Part shown: positions 21,945-33,970 of the stretch, piece after piece | Position numbering within the stretch: the stretch's first letter is position 1 | How the letters are laid out: every line of letters starts with the position of its first letter | DNA from: Buxus sempervirens | Taxonomy: Eukaryota > Streptophyta > Magnoliopsida > Buxales > Buxaceae | Length of the DNA stretch: 64,000 nt | Reading direction: 5' to 3' | NCBI GenBank assembly: GCA_947561395.2 | Contig: OX387187.1 | Span: 32,097,829-32,161,828, forward strand | Notes under the pieces: generated by a model | What the model was told of the DNA's origin: nothing | Databases searched by the model: none | The model's input: only the letters and a program-made list of their open reading frames with translations | Program-made: the position numbers and the translations under genes

Positions 21945-24754
21945 CCGACTTCGCTTATTCATTTCTGTTTTTAGCCTGTTGTGGCTCCTGCTCGAGGTCA
22001 TGGTAGAGGCCGAGAGAGAGGCGGAGGCCGAGTTAGTGAGAGGGGCTGAGGTCGAACCGGAGCTTCAGGCCAAGAGGGTGCTGCTGTAGCCTTACACCTA
22101 GGGATCTCTGCGGAGCTGAGAGCATCTGTTCATGATACAGAGCTCCGTAGTGGTTTGGATAGCCACCCCTCCATGTGCATCTGGGCCGATGTCCCTCTTC
22201 CGTATCCTCCTTCTCATCTACGAGGCAGTTGGGGGAGATTTAGTGAGTTGGCGCAGACACTTTCTCCGGCACTCAGGCGTGAGTTTGGGAGGTGCCACCT
22301 GGATTATTTTCTCAGCATCCCTTCATTCCGAGCCGATCGTCCCCTCATCTTCGCTATGATGGAGCAATATTTTCCGGAGACCCAGTCATTCCATCTGTAG
22401 GACGTGGAGCTGGGGATCCGTCCTTCTGATTTTGTGATGATCACCGGCATTCCTCTGATGGGGTGGACTATTATTTTGGATCGGCCTTCAGTGGCGGACA
22501 TTGGCCTTCTCTTGGGCTTTCAGGACCTGCCTCATGCTGCTTGGGACGGGCGGAGTGGTCATATCTCGATTAGCTGGCTGCGGGAGAGCCTTACTCGGCA
22601 TTATGAGGGGAGACATGCGACCATTACTGTGGAGGATGCAGCCTTTGCACCCATCTTCCGACATGTGTTTCTGCTTCTTTCAGGAGGATACAACTAGTGT
22701 TAGTCCCCTATTTTTGGATGCTCTGACAAATCTCCATTAGACCCGCCAGTTAGCATGGGCTCGGCTCATATATGGGACTATCTTGGCCGGGCTATGCAAA
22801 GTAGTTCGGGGCCTGGCCGCTCCGAGAGGTGATGGAGTTAGCTGCCGATTCTTCTGGCAGATTTTGCAGGTACTAAATTCATCTGTCTTGTCTTATTCCT
22901 TAGGCTTTATCTTCTTTATCCCTGACTGATTTTTCTTTTGCCAGGTGTTTATGTACATCTACATGACTTTCTTCCGCCCATCCCCAGTGCCTGGTGTCGC
23001 GGAGTTCCTTGTTGCCTTGCGGTGATCGGCCCAGGTCCGAGATGCAGATAGGAGTCAGCCCCGTACTGCCTGGGTTCACTTGGATCGTGTCTGACGACTT
23101 GATGTAAATTCTTCGCCCCTTTTCTTTTTTATTTCTTTCCCTGTACCTTGACTGTATCTGACCATTTTTTCTTTTTTGCAGATTATCCTGGCACGCTTTG
23201 ATGACGTGGATATTGGGGTGGCCCGTGAGATGATAGTGCAGGATGCTTTTGATAGAGATCTCCGACGTCAGCCCTACCAGTGCTTCCTTGGGAGGCTTGG
23301 TGGGGTGATGTATTTAGGAGAGCGCCTGTACTATCAGTACACAGGCACACTTCGTATCCCAGTTCCCCCTCCTCCTGTGGGTCCTGACACACTCCTGCCT
23401 GGTTCTGATGTTGATCAGTTTGATCATTATCAGGAGGCAGATGAGCTCACAATAGCTGGGGATTATGACGAGTGGACCCAGAGAGTATCCATTGGGTGCT
23501 TGATGGATCGACCTACCCGTACTGGAGTGACAGAGATCGGCGGGATCTATATCCGGGTCCATGATGATACTGTGAGTTTTGTGATCTTCATATTTTTATC
23601 TGATTTCCTTCAACTCTGTATTTATGACCCTAATTCTGTTCTTATTGGCAGGTACATGAGTTGAATGCTTTGCGGGACCGGTTCCAGAGCCAGCGGGCCG
23701 CGATCGATGATATGATCGCAAAGCATGACGCGGTCGTGGCCCAGAGGGATGCCTGGATCAGAGAGCTGGAGGCTCTGGTTGTCGAGCTTCAGGCTAGACA
23801 GGTATTTGATTCTTTACAATTTTATCTCTTTCATTTCCATGTTTCTGTTGTTTTGATATAAACTGTTTTGGCTTTTGCAGGGCCCAGTCCCAGATTAGGA
23901 CGATGCCTTTGAGCCCGATATTCCTGTTCCTGATCCGTCTCCGGTTCAGGCTGCCGATCCTGAGGATGCCCCAGCTGCTGACCCGGTTGTAGCTGCTGCT
24001 GTAGTTGATCCCGTGGGCCCCTCCTCTCCAGTGGTGGTTCCTGAGCCGGAGGATATCCCTGCTTCTGACCCTGATCCGGTCGCATCTCCTGTACTTGCCA
24101 CTCCTGTGGAACCTGGGGCTCCTGCGGACCCTGCCGGCACCTCGTCTCCTGTAGTGGCTCTTGATCCTGCTCCTGAGGTCCCTGGTAAGTTTTCTTTAGT
24201 TTCCTCTCCTTGGTTTATTTTGACGCTTCCATTTCTGATTTTATTCCTGTCGACCCAGATATTTTTGTTCCTGGTCCTTCTTCTGATACTGCCGGGCCTT
24301 CTGGAGATGCGGGAGCGGAGACCGCTGTGGCTGAGGGTCCAGTTGAGCCTGAGGCTTCCTCCCCAGATTCTGCTCTTGATCTGCCTCCTAACCTCTCGGA
24401 CTACTGCTTGGAGTACCAGCTTCAGTCCATTGTGGGCCGGAGACTGCGTTACATGGCCGAGTGTCTGTTGGCATATTCTAGGCGTCGATCTCCTCGAGGG
24501 AGAGGTCGCAGAGGAGCGCGGGGTAGAGGACGCGGGGGTGATCCTTCACAGTAGTAGGAGATTAGGATTTCTATTTTTCATTATCATTGTACAAACTAGA
24601 CTTATATATATGAAAAGACTTTTTATTCATTCTCTCTTGTGTTGCTCTTTTTTCCTTCTCATTTTTATGCAATTATAACTTGTACACAGGTGAAACAGGT
24701 AAAAAATTCAGATTTTTCTCCATTTTCTCTTTTTTTTTTTTTGCATTTTTCTTT

Positions 24755-24916
24755 GTATCCGACCTATCAGATCAGATAAATTGATATTTGTTTGTATCTG
24801 AAAAGTTATACCGGATACACACAAATTTACTTGTATCCGGCATTTTCCATCGGATATGAAGAGATTCTTTTGTATCCGATCTGATATATCGGATACATTA
24901 AAAAATGCTATAAATG
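24755..24916 (+). promoter_or_regulatory. Phased palindrome array 3 and TATA box of antisense accessory gene 2
   Basis: Four units start at 24755, 24794, 24833 and 24872 (39-base steps). The last is perfect with a changed inner base pair (GTATCCGAT-N7-ATCGGATAC). The others are more diverged. Eleven bases after the array is a TATA box (CTATAAATG, 24908-24916), about 110 bases ahead of the ATG at 25027. Confidence 0.85.
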
Positions 24917-25026
24917 CAACCAGCCTCGGGATTTGTGTATTTTTTTACGAGTTTTTGAGTTTAGAAAACCCCTTTTTCGCCTTTTTCTTCCTCTCATTGA
25001 TTCTTAGCTTGCTCCCATCACCTCCA

Positions 25027-26265
25027 ATGGATTCCGGATCATCTTCTGCCCTACCATTGTCTGTCCACGCAGCCTCCCCTGCAAAACAACTGTATGCCAG
25101 GTTAGGGAGTGGGAGAAGTCGACTTGGCCTTTATCTCAGTTGTATGCCAGGTTAGGGAACGGGAGAGGTTGGCCCCTATGATTTTGGCAGGGATGTACCA
25201 GGCTTTGACTGACTGTTATTACAGGAAGAAGAAGCGCTTCCTATCATGTGCTCCCATCCTGTAGGTAAAAAAAAATTTTTTTTTTCTTTTGCTTGCCTTT
25301 TTTTTTTTTTTTTCTTTTTTTGCTTTTTTTTTTCTTTTACAATATGCTGAAATATCCCTCGTCCTTTGCAGCTTTGGTTACTTGACCACTTGAGTCAGAT
25401 TGAGGAGATCAATCGACACTTCTTCCCCAGCTTGAAGGTTCCTATTTTGATGAGCAACCGGGGGTGTCTTGACATTCCAGGAGGTAAACAGGGTTGGTTT
25501 ACTTTCTTGGCTACACTCTAGGATGATCAAGTGAGGTGGCCTGGTACTTATCAGCCCAATGCAGAGACCGTGATCAGCTTTCGAGACCGCAATTTTTTGG
25601 TTCTGGCTGGCTTGAGTCATGCTGTGCTTTACCTTCCTTTGTTGGTTCTTTGTTAGTTCAGAGCGACCCAGGGGATTATAATCCCAAGTGGGTACGAAAA
25701 CCATCTTGGGCCACTTTCACCAGCCACCATGAAGCTGAATGCTTGGTTGATGAGGGAGTGGTCCTATGTTCATTTTATGCGGAGCCTGGTCTTCTCAGAG
25801 TCCCATCTGAAGGACTATCTCTTTTGGATCAAGGAGCAGATACTGAGTCAGGCCCTAGAACCCGAAGATCCTCCTGCAGTTTTGGCTCCTACTTATGAAG
25901 ACATCCTGGAGTCCGAGAGAGCTTCTCACAAGCGACTTCAACAGATATGGGTACGAGAGGCCCAGGAGCTTAGGATACGAGGCCTTGACATGGAGAGGCA
26001 ACTTGCAGAGCAGGTATCCCGCCGTCTTGCTATGGAAAAGCAACTTGAGAAGCGGAGGCAGGCTCGCTACCTTGAAGTCCGAGTACTGCGGTAGAAGCAC
26101 CAGGATGCTTTAGCCAGCCTTAGGAGCATCAGAATCAGGCAGACTCTTTTAGATGAGGTCATTTCCTTCTTGAGTGACCCCGCTGCAGAGGGGGTTTCTG
26201 GAGTTATTGCAGCTCAGGCAGCTCGGATTCGAGAGCTTGAGGAGTGGCTAGGAGATAGAGACTAG
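25027..26265 (+). pseudogene. Antisense accessory gene 2: second PMD-like/coiled-coil ORF, decayed
   Basis: Opens with a short ATG exon (MDSGSSSALPLSVHAASPAK) behind its own TATA box. It is followed by a T-rich intron ending TTTGCAG near 25370 and a long 3' exon to a TAG at 26263-26265. The long exon encodes WLLDHLSQIEEINRHFFP and NAWLMREW pieces that look like the second half of a plant mobile domain. A charged, probably coiled-coil region follows (LDMERQLAEQVSRRLAMEKQ, about 25987-26046). In-frame stops near 25520, 25654 and 26092 show decay, and a small direct repeat (TGTATGCCAGGTTAGGGA at about 25092 and 25141) marks a local duplication. The N-terminal half is shorter than in accessory gene 1, so it may be a truncated relative. 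I do not know its function. Confidence 0.5.
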
Positions 26266-27265
26266 CCTTATTTCCTGCACATCTTTTCTTTTTTTTTCAT
26301 ACCTTTGTACGAAAGCAAACTCCAATAGTGGAAAGACAAAGGATTTAATTCAAAAATAAATTTTTTATATTATTGGCCTCAGAATGCTTAGATGCTTGTA
26401 AATACAAAGGTTTTATGAAAAGTATTTGATTTCTCATCACTGGCCAAAGTATAGTTTTTCTTTTTAAATTTTTTTTTATTTTTTAATTTTTATTTTAATT
26501 TTTTTGAAATTTGGTCCATGCACTTAATCACCCATAATTAAAGGAACTAAAACTAGGTTAAATAATAAAAAGGGTAATCGAAAAAATAATGAGAGATCAA
26601 AACCGTCAATCTTAGGACCTTTAGAGTCATCCCCAAATGCATTTTCTTCCAAAACTGACCCCATTGTTCTCAATTTGCTCAGTCTCAATATTCATGCTGA
26701 TTTTACTTCAGGCTTAGATCTCCATGGTCAACTCCACCTCTGATTTTTCTTTTACTCTTCTTTTTTTTTCTTTCTTTTCTTCTTGCCAATATTGCCCCTA
26801 GCGCCAGTTACGGTTTTCACTAGGGCCGGCTTCTGCATTCCGTCATCACCAATTTCACTCTGAAATTTGAATGAACATACTAAGATCACCGAGGGCTTAG
26901 AAATAGGACGTAACAAATGCTAGGCTCGGTTTATGAAAGAAAAGGTATTACAGGCTCAAAAATTTTCAAATGTGGAAATGGGTCAACCGGACTTACAGTC
27001 ACGATGAATCTAATCCTTTTTTCCCAAATTGCATTCTTTGCATCTCTTTTCACACTTGGCTTTCATTTGCCATTTTTCTTTGCTTTTTCTCTCCTTTTTT
27101 CGTTTTTCCTTATTTTTGCCCCAATTGGCCTTGCCCCAATATAAGACTGTAAGTCCGATTTAGGTTTATCAAAGAAACGAACTGGCTCAACTTGGCTAGA
27201 CTAGGGATTAAAATTTGAGGGAAATAAAGAAAAATGGCCTCGGATCATTTCCTAGTAATGTTCAC
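26266..27265. other. Gap between convergent accessory gene 2 and pol
   Basis: No gene supported. T/A-rich with long pyrimidine tracts (26455-26510, 26750-26790). It would hold the 3' untranslated regions of the two converging transcription units. Short ORFs at 26917-27152 come from the pyrimidine-rich sequence. Confidence 0.5.
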
Positions 27266-30200
27266 TCAAGGAAAATACCTTTTTACTGCATCAGAGTTAA
27301 TTGGCTCAGGAAAATCTGTCCCATCCATTTCTGTCAAGATGAGTGCACCCCCTGACAGGACCTTCTTGACAACATAAGGCCCTTCCTAATTGGCCTGGAA
27401 CTTATCACGAGGATCTTCCAAAAATGGTAAGATTTTCTTTAGCACCAAGTTTCCTTCTTGAAAAGTTCTAGGCTTCACCTTCTTATTGTAGGCCCGGGCC
27501 ATTCTCCTCTGGTACAATTGGCTATGACAAAGCGCCTTTAAACGCTTCTCTTCTATCAGGTTGAGTTGATCACTTCTTGACTGTATCCATTCAGCCTCCA
27601 TGAGCACTCCAAGAGATGGGATTTCTACTTCCACTGGCAAGACTGCTTCCATTCCATAGACTAGGGAATACGGGGTTGCCCCAGTCGAAGTCCGGATTGA
27701 GGTTCTGTAGGCATGTAGAGCAAGTGGCAGTATTTCATGCCAATCCTTGTAGCTCACTACCATCTTCTGAATGATTTTCTTTATGTTCTTGTTTGCTGCT
27801 TCTACTGCCCCATTCATCTTTGGCCTGTATGGAGCTGACTTGTGGTGGGTGATCTGAAATTGCTCACACATCTTCTTCATGTCCTTGTTCTTAATGTTTG
27901 AAGCATTGTCTGATACTATGGCACTTGGCAGTCCATAGCGACAAATGATATTGTGCTTCAAAAATTTAATAACATGGTTGCTTGTGATATTCGCATATGA
28001 GGCTGCTTCTACCCACTTAGTGAAATAATCGATTGCCACCAAGATGAATCTGTGCCCGTTCGATGCCTTAGGGGAAATCATGCCGATGACGTCTATGCCC
28101 CACATGGAAAAGGGCCATGGTGATGTCATGTTGTGCAACTCACTTGGGGGTGCATGCTTGTTATCTGTATATATTTGACATTGGTGACATCTCCTGAAAT
28201 GTATACAGCAATCATGCTCCATGGTCGACCAGTAGTATCCCAACCGCAAGATCTTCTTTGCCAGTATGTGACCATTCATATGGGGTCCACAAACTCCTCC
28301 ATGTACAGTCTCAATCAACTTCTCTGATTTAGCCTTAGCAACACATCTGAGCAGAATATCGTTATGTGACCTCTTGTACAAATATCCACCACATAGTAGG
28401 AACTGACCAGCTAATCTCTGTATTGTCCTTTTCTTAGTAGAAGTGGCATTTTCTGGCAAACTCCAACTGTTCAAGAAATTTTTGATGTCTTGAAACCATG
28501 GTGCTTCTTCTTCGGGTGCTCCCTCTAGAACGAGACAATAAGCCGGTTCATCCCTGACCTCAATTTCCAGAGGTTTGATGTCTATCCCTTTTGGCATGTT
28601 GACCATTGAAGCCAATGTTGCTAGAGCATCCGTGAATTGATTCTTGTCCCTTGGCATATAGTTGAAGGAAATTCGAGTAAAGTTTGTGCTTATTTCTTCC
28701 AAATACTGGTGATAGGGGATCAATTTATGATCCTTGGTTTTCCATTCACCAGTTGTTTGGAAGATGATAAGATTCGAATCTCCGTATACGTCAAGTTCCT
28801 CCACTTCATGATCTATGGCGGCCTGCAACCCAATTATACATGCTTCATACTCTGCAATATTATTGGTGCACTGGAATCTCAGCTTCATTGCGATTGGGAT
28901 GTGGGACCCATCTGGTTTGACCAAAACTGCCACTATTCCATTTCCATTCATGTTGGCGGCCCCATCGAAGAACATCTGCCATGAGCTTTCACTTTCCTCC
29001 TCTTTAGTAAACAAGATTGCCTCATTAGGAAAGTTGGTCTTCAACGGTTGGTATTCTAGCAAAGGATGTGCAGCCAGGTGATCAGCAATGGCTTGACCCT
29101 TAATTGCTTTCTGAGTGATGTACGTGAGGTCAAACTCGGATAGTAGTAACTGCCACTTCACCGTTCTACCAGTTAATGCCGGTTTCTCAAAGAAATACTT
29201 CAGAGGGTCCATCCGGGATATCAATAATGTGGAGTGACTAAGGAAGTAATGCCTTTAGCCTCTGAGTTGCCCACACTAGAGCAAAGCAAGTATTTTCCAA
29301 CGGTGAGTACTTGGCTTCATATTCTGTGAATTTTTTACTCAGATAGTAAATTGCCCTTTCTTTTCTATCAGTCTCATCATGCTACCCTAAGACACATCCC
29401 ATCGATGTTTCCAACACTGACAAGTACATGATCAGCGGTCTTCCTGGAGTTGGTGGCACTAGCACGGGTGGGTTCAGCAAATACTTCTTTATTGTATCAA
29501 ATGCCTGCTGGCAATCCTCATTCCAGACCATCGGGTTATCTTTCCTTAGAAGCTTGAAAATTGGTTCACATATAGCTGTGAGCTGTGCTATGAAACGGCT
29601 TATATATTGAATTCTTCCAAGGAAGCCCCGAACCTCCTTCTCTGTTCTGGGTGATGGCATTTCAATTATGGCCTTGGCTTTAGCCGGGTCAATTTCAATT
29701 CCTCTTCTGCTCACTATAAATCCCAGCAACATTCTTGATGTAGCCCCAAAGATGCATTTAGCCGGGTTAAGCCGTAGACTGTACTTCCTGAGTTGATCAA
29801 ACACTTTCTTTAGATTGATCAAGTGGTCCTCTTCTTTGCATGATTTGGCAATCATATCGTCCACGTAGACCTCCATCTCCTTGTGGATCATGTCCTGGAA
29901 TAGTGTTGTCATGGCCCGCTGGTATGTTGCCCCAGCGTTCTTAAGCCCAAACGGCATGACTATATAGTGGAAGGTGCCCCAAGGTGTGATAAACGCTGTT
30001 TTTTCTTGATCTTCCTTAACCATTTTGATCTGATTGTATCCCGAGAAACCATCCATGAACGAAAATAGGCTATGTACCGCAGTATTATCGACCAGAATGT
30101 TGATGTGTGGAAGTGGAAAATCATCCTTTGGGCTTGTCTTATTCAAATCTCTATAGTCCACGCACATTCTGACTTTCCCGTCCTTCTTTGGTACTGGCAC

Positions 30201-30543
30201 TATGTTTGTGAGCCACTCGGGGTATGTAGAGACTGCCAAAAATCCGGCTTGAAATTGCTTGACCACTTCGTCCTTGACCTTCAAGGTCCATTCAGGTTTC
30301 AATCTTCTCAGCTTCTGCTTAATTGGCTTAACCCCTGGCAAAATTGGCAACTTGTGCACCACCATATCAGTGTCCAGCCCCGGCATATCCCGATACGACC
30401 AAGTGAACACATCCTTGTAGTTTGCCAAAAACCGTAACATTTCATTTTGATGCACATCAGACAAGCATGCCCCGATTTTCACTATTTTTGGGTCATCTTC
30501 GGTTCCAAGATTTATTGAAATGGTCTCCTCAATATTAGGTTGG
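27266..30543 (-). pseudogene. pol: pol, 3' part: RT, RNase H, archaeal-type RNase H, integrase (Tat lineage), decayed
   Basis: Read from 30543 downward. RT begins after a leader containing DMPGLDTDMVVHKLP, and its catalytic box YVDD lies near 29856-29867. The Ty3/gypsy RNase H follows to about 29090. Next is a second, archaeal-type RNase H (FFDGAANMNG, NNIAEYEA, YGDSNL), the mark of the Tat lineage. Integrase follows, with a His-His-Cys-Cys finger (HGGVCGPHMNGH...CHQC) and the D,D,E core (GIDVIG, SDNAS, GAVEAANK), and a C-terminal tail to a TGA at 27266-27268. Inactivating changes seen: TAG at 29382-29384 at the start of the first RNase H, a stop and frameshift near 29225-29245, TAG at 27386-27388 where Trp is expected, and severance from protease by the insertion at 30543/44880. 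Confidence 0.9.
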
Positions 30544-30991
30544 TGTAGACACCCCAAAATTGCATGACTTTTGATAAATCTTGAAGGAGAGAAATATTTT
30601 ATTGGAACTTTCAATTCTTTGCATTGGGTTTGAGATACTTAACCCATTTGAATCCAAAACGGAAAAGGAAAAGGCCCGAATTCAATCTTTTGTGCAAAGT
30701 CAAACTTTTTCCGGTTGAATTTTGTTGACTTTTGACCCCAGAAAATGAAATATTTTTTAAAGCCAGATTTCAAGATAATTTTTCCCGGTAATCAGGTTTT
30801 TAGCCATGTTATTGCATAAAAGAATTTTTTGAGATTTTAAATCTTGGCGAATACCTTGGTTTTAACATATTGAACCTTTTTTCCAGACCTGAAAAATCGG
30901 AATTTTGCCTAGAACTGGAAAGTTGACTTTTTATTCACTTGGAATTTGGGTCTGGAACTATTTTTAATGGATTCAAATGGGGGGGTGTTTG

Positions 30992-31073
30992 CTTATTTAC
31001 ATGTAATATCTTAAGTAAATGGAGATTAAAAAATACGAGGACATTTACTTAAACGATATTACATGTAAATAAG
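30992..31073. repeat. 82-base palindrome in U3
   Basis: Arms CTTATTTACATGTAATATC... and the inverse ...GATATTACATGTAAATAAG enclose about 20 bases. The arms run on through TTAAGTAAATG / CATTTACTTAA with a two-base bulge. The same palindrome is in the 3' LTR (42542-42623) and in the solo LTR (about 56776-56858), but not in the older element's LTRs. It is a subfamily feature and could extrude a cruciform or form an RNA hairpin. Confidence 0.85.
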
Positions 31074-31134
31074 TATTGCCTGTGTTAAAATTCGAATTGC
31101 CTGTGTTAAAATTCGAAAAAAGGCTTTTTTCCTT

Positions 31135-31276
31135 GTATCCGGCAACTCAGGCCGGATACAAGTGTCCTTCTTTGTATCCGGTGGACGATGCCGGATACAA
31201 GTAGACCTCAGTGTATCCGGCATCATAGACCGGATACATTAAGGTACTTGTGTATCCGGCCTGACATGCCGGATAC
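31135..31276 (+). promoter_or_regulatory. Phased palindrome array 4 (5' LTR U3 of gag-only element)
   Basis: Units start at 31135, 31174, 31213 and 31252, exactly 39 apart. The consensus is GTATCCGGC-N7-GCCGGATAC; units 1 and 4 are perfect, units 2 and 3 have one mismatch each. Compared with the older element the innermost-but-one pair is G:C instead of A:T in both arms. Spacers are AACTCAG, GGACGAT, ATCATAG and CTGACAT. Confidence 0.93.
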
Positions 31277-31296
31277 GCTAGTTTTGCTCAAAATTA

Positions 31297-31451
31297 GGGT
31301 TTTCCGAGAGCTTTTCACTTTTACCATCATATCCCTCATTAAATGAGGGGAAATCTCGGAAATAGCCTTAGGGTTAAGGTTGGTGGGCTATAGACATTAT
31401 GTTGTGTCTACCATTCTCACCAACCCTAACCCTAACCTTTGCCTATAAATA
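31297..31451 (+). promoter_or_regulatory. LTR core promoter: nested stems, telo-box-like repeat and TATA box
   Basis: In order: TTTCCGAGA pairing with TCTCGGAAA, enclosing CCCTCAT-TTA-ATGAGGG. Then GGTTGGTG pairing with CACCAACC, enclosing TAGACA and TGTCTA. Then AACCCTAACCCTAACC (31422-31437, telo-box-like), and a TATA box CTATAAATA (31443-31451). The outer stem and TATA box are conserved in the older element's LTRs (inverse near 17045-17130). Confidence 0.75.
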
Positions 31452-33332
31452 GGAGACTCCTTCTTAGGCAAAGGGCACACAACTCTTGTTTTGAATTCTC
31501 GCAAAGAAGAACTCCAAGAGAAGAAGGAAACCGCTGTGGAATCGCCTCCAGCACTCAGGTAAGCCTCAACTTTTCTTTTTATTTTCTGTCTTTACATTCC
31601 TAGATCTAGATCTCTTCTTCTACCTTTCTGTAGTGTAAAGCCTTGTTTGTATGTGTGGAAATCCTTCCCTGGCTCAAAGTATCTCAAGACTCCCCTAGCC
31701 GTAAAACGTGAAGGCGGATCTAGGAGAAACAAGACTAGGGATTGACCCTAGTGCTAGAACCTATGTAGCATAAGGCCCTTTTGATTGATTGTAAACCGTT
31801 CCATATTCAAAGTACCCTTGATTATCTTAAAGAGAACAGAGGGAAACGATAATGGAACGGAACCCTAGGCTATGCTAGAACCTATTTTATTGAATCTATA
31901 TGCATGTGTATGGATCTTGCTAGGTTTTTTTCACTTTTGCACACATATCACTATTTTGGCGGGATAGGCTCATATTTGGGGTTTATTGCATTTATTGTGA
32001 TAAATCTCAAATAAATGGCCTCAATCAATTCTGGAATGCCTTTCGGATGATTTTAAAGTATTTGTGTTCATCTTGCACGAATTTCATTTTTATCAATTTT
32101 CGGACTTGGTTTTACTCAAAAATGGCTTAGCTTGACAGCACCTGTACCCTTACTTCGGACGTCCGTAACTTCATCATCCGGATGAATTTTGGGGCGATTC
32201 CAGAACCATGGGAAAGGTGAGGCTGTCTAGTTTATGTCCACCAAATTTCATGAATTTCTATCTAGCCGATTTTTGACACTTCTCTGTCGAAGTTAAGTGG
32301 ACAGTTCAGGTCCAAGTACAGAACTTGTCACTTCGACGGACCGCCATGTGTTCGTTTTAAGTCCGATTCGAGTGGTTTTTATTTCTGAGTACTCCTTTAT
32401 GAGTCTATTTTCAAATCCAGTTGGTTTCATAATTTTTGGACTCCATTTGAATTATTGGTAGCCGATTTACTCAGAACTGCTCATTTGCATTTTTCTGGGT
32501 AAATCCGTGATCTTCGGGGCCTGTTCGGGAGACCACCCAAGGCACGTCCGAAGGGATTTTTGTATGAGGCTAGTTTCTGTTGAAAGATGGCCATACAGAA
32601 TTCAATCACACCAAATTTCGTGGATTTCTATGTAGTGGATTTTTCTAGACAATTTTCCAAAGTTGCCCACTTACTACTTTTAAAAATCCCCAACAGCAAC
32701 TTCAAAGGAGCATAACTCCTAGATTTTTCATTGGAATGAAGTGAAATTTTGCATGAGACTCTTATTTACCCTAATCTTTCAAATGGATTTGGTTTGGGTC
32801 AATTTAGAATTGGATTTGAATGATTTCAAGGCAAGTGGTATACTTTTTACCAAATTTTCCGAATTTGATTTAACTTGGTTTTGAGCAACTTGTGCTTTGA
32901 TTTACATCTTTTAAGATATTCCAGAAATGATATTGACATAAGAGAGGATCTAAAATCCATTTAGATCTTCATGTGAAAATATCATACATTTGTTCCTTTT
33001 TCAAGGCTTTTTCATGATTTTTAGCAAGCTTCTTATTTTCTTTTTAGCATGAACATACACTTGGCAACCACTTCGTGTGGATGAATGGGGGTGCCTAACA
33101 CCTTCCCCCGTTCATAATCTAATCCCCTTACCCATCTCTGGATTTGATTTTCAAGTAGGGTTATTTTTATCCTAGAATTTGTCTTTTGGCTATTTTTGCC
33201 TACTTTTGAACTCTTTGGTGTCCATTCTCACCCCAAAATCATGAATGGTGGCGACTCTCCCAATTTTTGCGTTGAGCCCGTGTGTTGACGGAGGGACGAT
33301 CACTCCGGTGATTTTTTCCCATGTCTCACAAC

Positions 33333-33350
33333 TGGCGACTCTGCTGGGTA
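33333..33350 (+). promoter_or_regulatory. Primer-binding site of the gag-only element
   Basis: Two bases after the LTR end is TGGCGACTCTGCTGGGTA, complementary to a tRNA 3' end carrying CCA. The same site lies beside the older element's 5' LTR. I leave the tRNA unassigned. Confidence 0.8.
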
Positions 33351-33599
33351 CTTGTGGATTTAAGCCGTTTTGTGTATTTGTTCATGCTTTTTCTTACTTT
33401 TGAATGCTTGCTATTTTGTTTACTTTATTGGTGCATATTGGTGCATTCTAAATCTGAATGGGATGCTTTTAAATTTTACATTGATAAAGGCATGTGTGTA
33501 TGCTTGGATATACTTAGGATCATGTTTAGGGCCTTACCTTGTTGTGCATGCCTACTTGTTTTTTTTGTTTGCCTTGTGTTAGGAGGTTCTTAGTGCCAT

Positions 33600-33970
33600 G
33601 ATTTGAGCATGAAAACATTGAGCAAAAATCTGTAAATACAGTAGCCATTAGGATGGTTTTCAAGCATGTTTTCCCTCATTAAAACACTTTTGTATCATGT
33701 CAAGTAGTTGCTAAATTTTTAGGCATTAATTTGGGGTATAAGGGAAGCACTTTTGAGCATGAAAATTCTGGAAATTTCAGTGTATATTTGGGGGGATTTC
33801 AAGCATGTTTTACCTCATTGAAACACTTTTGAACCATGTCAAGTAGTGCTAAAATTTTAGGCTTCAATTTGGGTAGAAATGGTACACTTTGAGCATGAAA
33901 AAGAGCATGAAATCTGGGATTTTAGGGAATGCTTTTGAGTTTCAAGCATGCTTACATAATTTAATGGTTG
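33600..33970 (+). repeat. Leader tandem repeats, about 140 bases, three copies
   Basis: Diverged copies each contain TTGAGCATGAAAA, CAAGCATGTTTTNCC and a CATGTCAAGTAGT-like phrase; TTTCAAGCATG starts recur near 33659, 33799 and 33939. The homologous part of the older element (51770-52450) has five copies at about 147-base steps. Confidence 0.7.

Larger units (their letters stand above)
18095..24554 (+). pseudogene. Antisense accessory gene 1: spliced plant mobile domain (PMD)-like gene, decayed
   Basis: It lies antisense to pol, between integrase and the 3' LTR. Probable exons by splice signals: a leader exon to 18379; 19595-19744 (ATG, Ser/Arg-rich start MARSCSRVREEADP); 21975-22869; 22945-23103; 23182-23571; 23652-23801 (a coiled-coil-like ELEALVVELQARQ end); 23881-24184 (Pro/Asp-rich); 24259-24554 (ends in an Arg/Gly-rich tail, RGRGRRGARGRGRGG). 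The third exon has features I associate with PMD proteins: MMEQYFPETQSFHL, then VELGIRPSDFVMITGIPLMG. Such domains occur as extra antisense ORFs in Tat/Ogre elements and in host MAIN/MAIL proteins that affect silencing. In-frame stops (for example near 22047, 22398, 23896) and an intronic solo LTR show it is dead. Family assignment is by eye. Confidence 0.65.
30544..33330 (+). repeat. 5' LTR of the gag-only element (2787 bases)
   Basis: Starts TGTAGACACCCC and ends CCATGTCTCACA. It matches 42094-44879 almost base for base. Differences seen lie near 31462, 31728, 31740, 32600, 32903, 33006 (one T more), 33260, 33287 and 33294. U3 holds an 82-base palindrome, a 21-base tandem duplication (31075-31116), the palindrome array, nested stems and a TATA box. 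The rest is R/U5. Confidence 0.95.

Noticed and set aside
28133-30437. Plus-strand ORFs of up to 121 codons
   Set aside because: They are shadows of the minus-strand pol frames.
31421-31438. Telomere repeat array
   Set aside because: Only two to three AACCCTA units next to a TATA box; this is a telo-box-like promoter word, not telomeric DNA.
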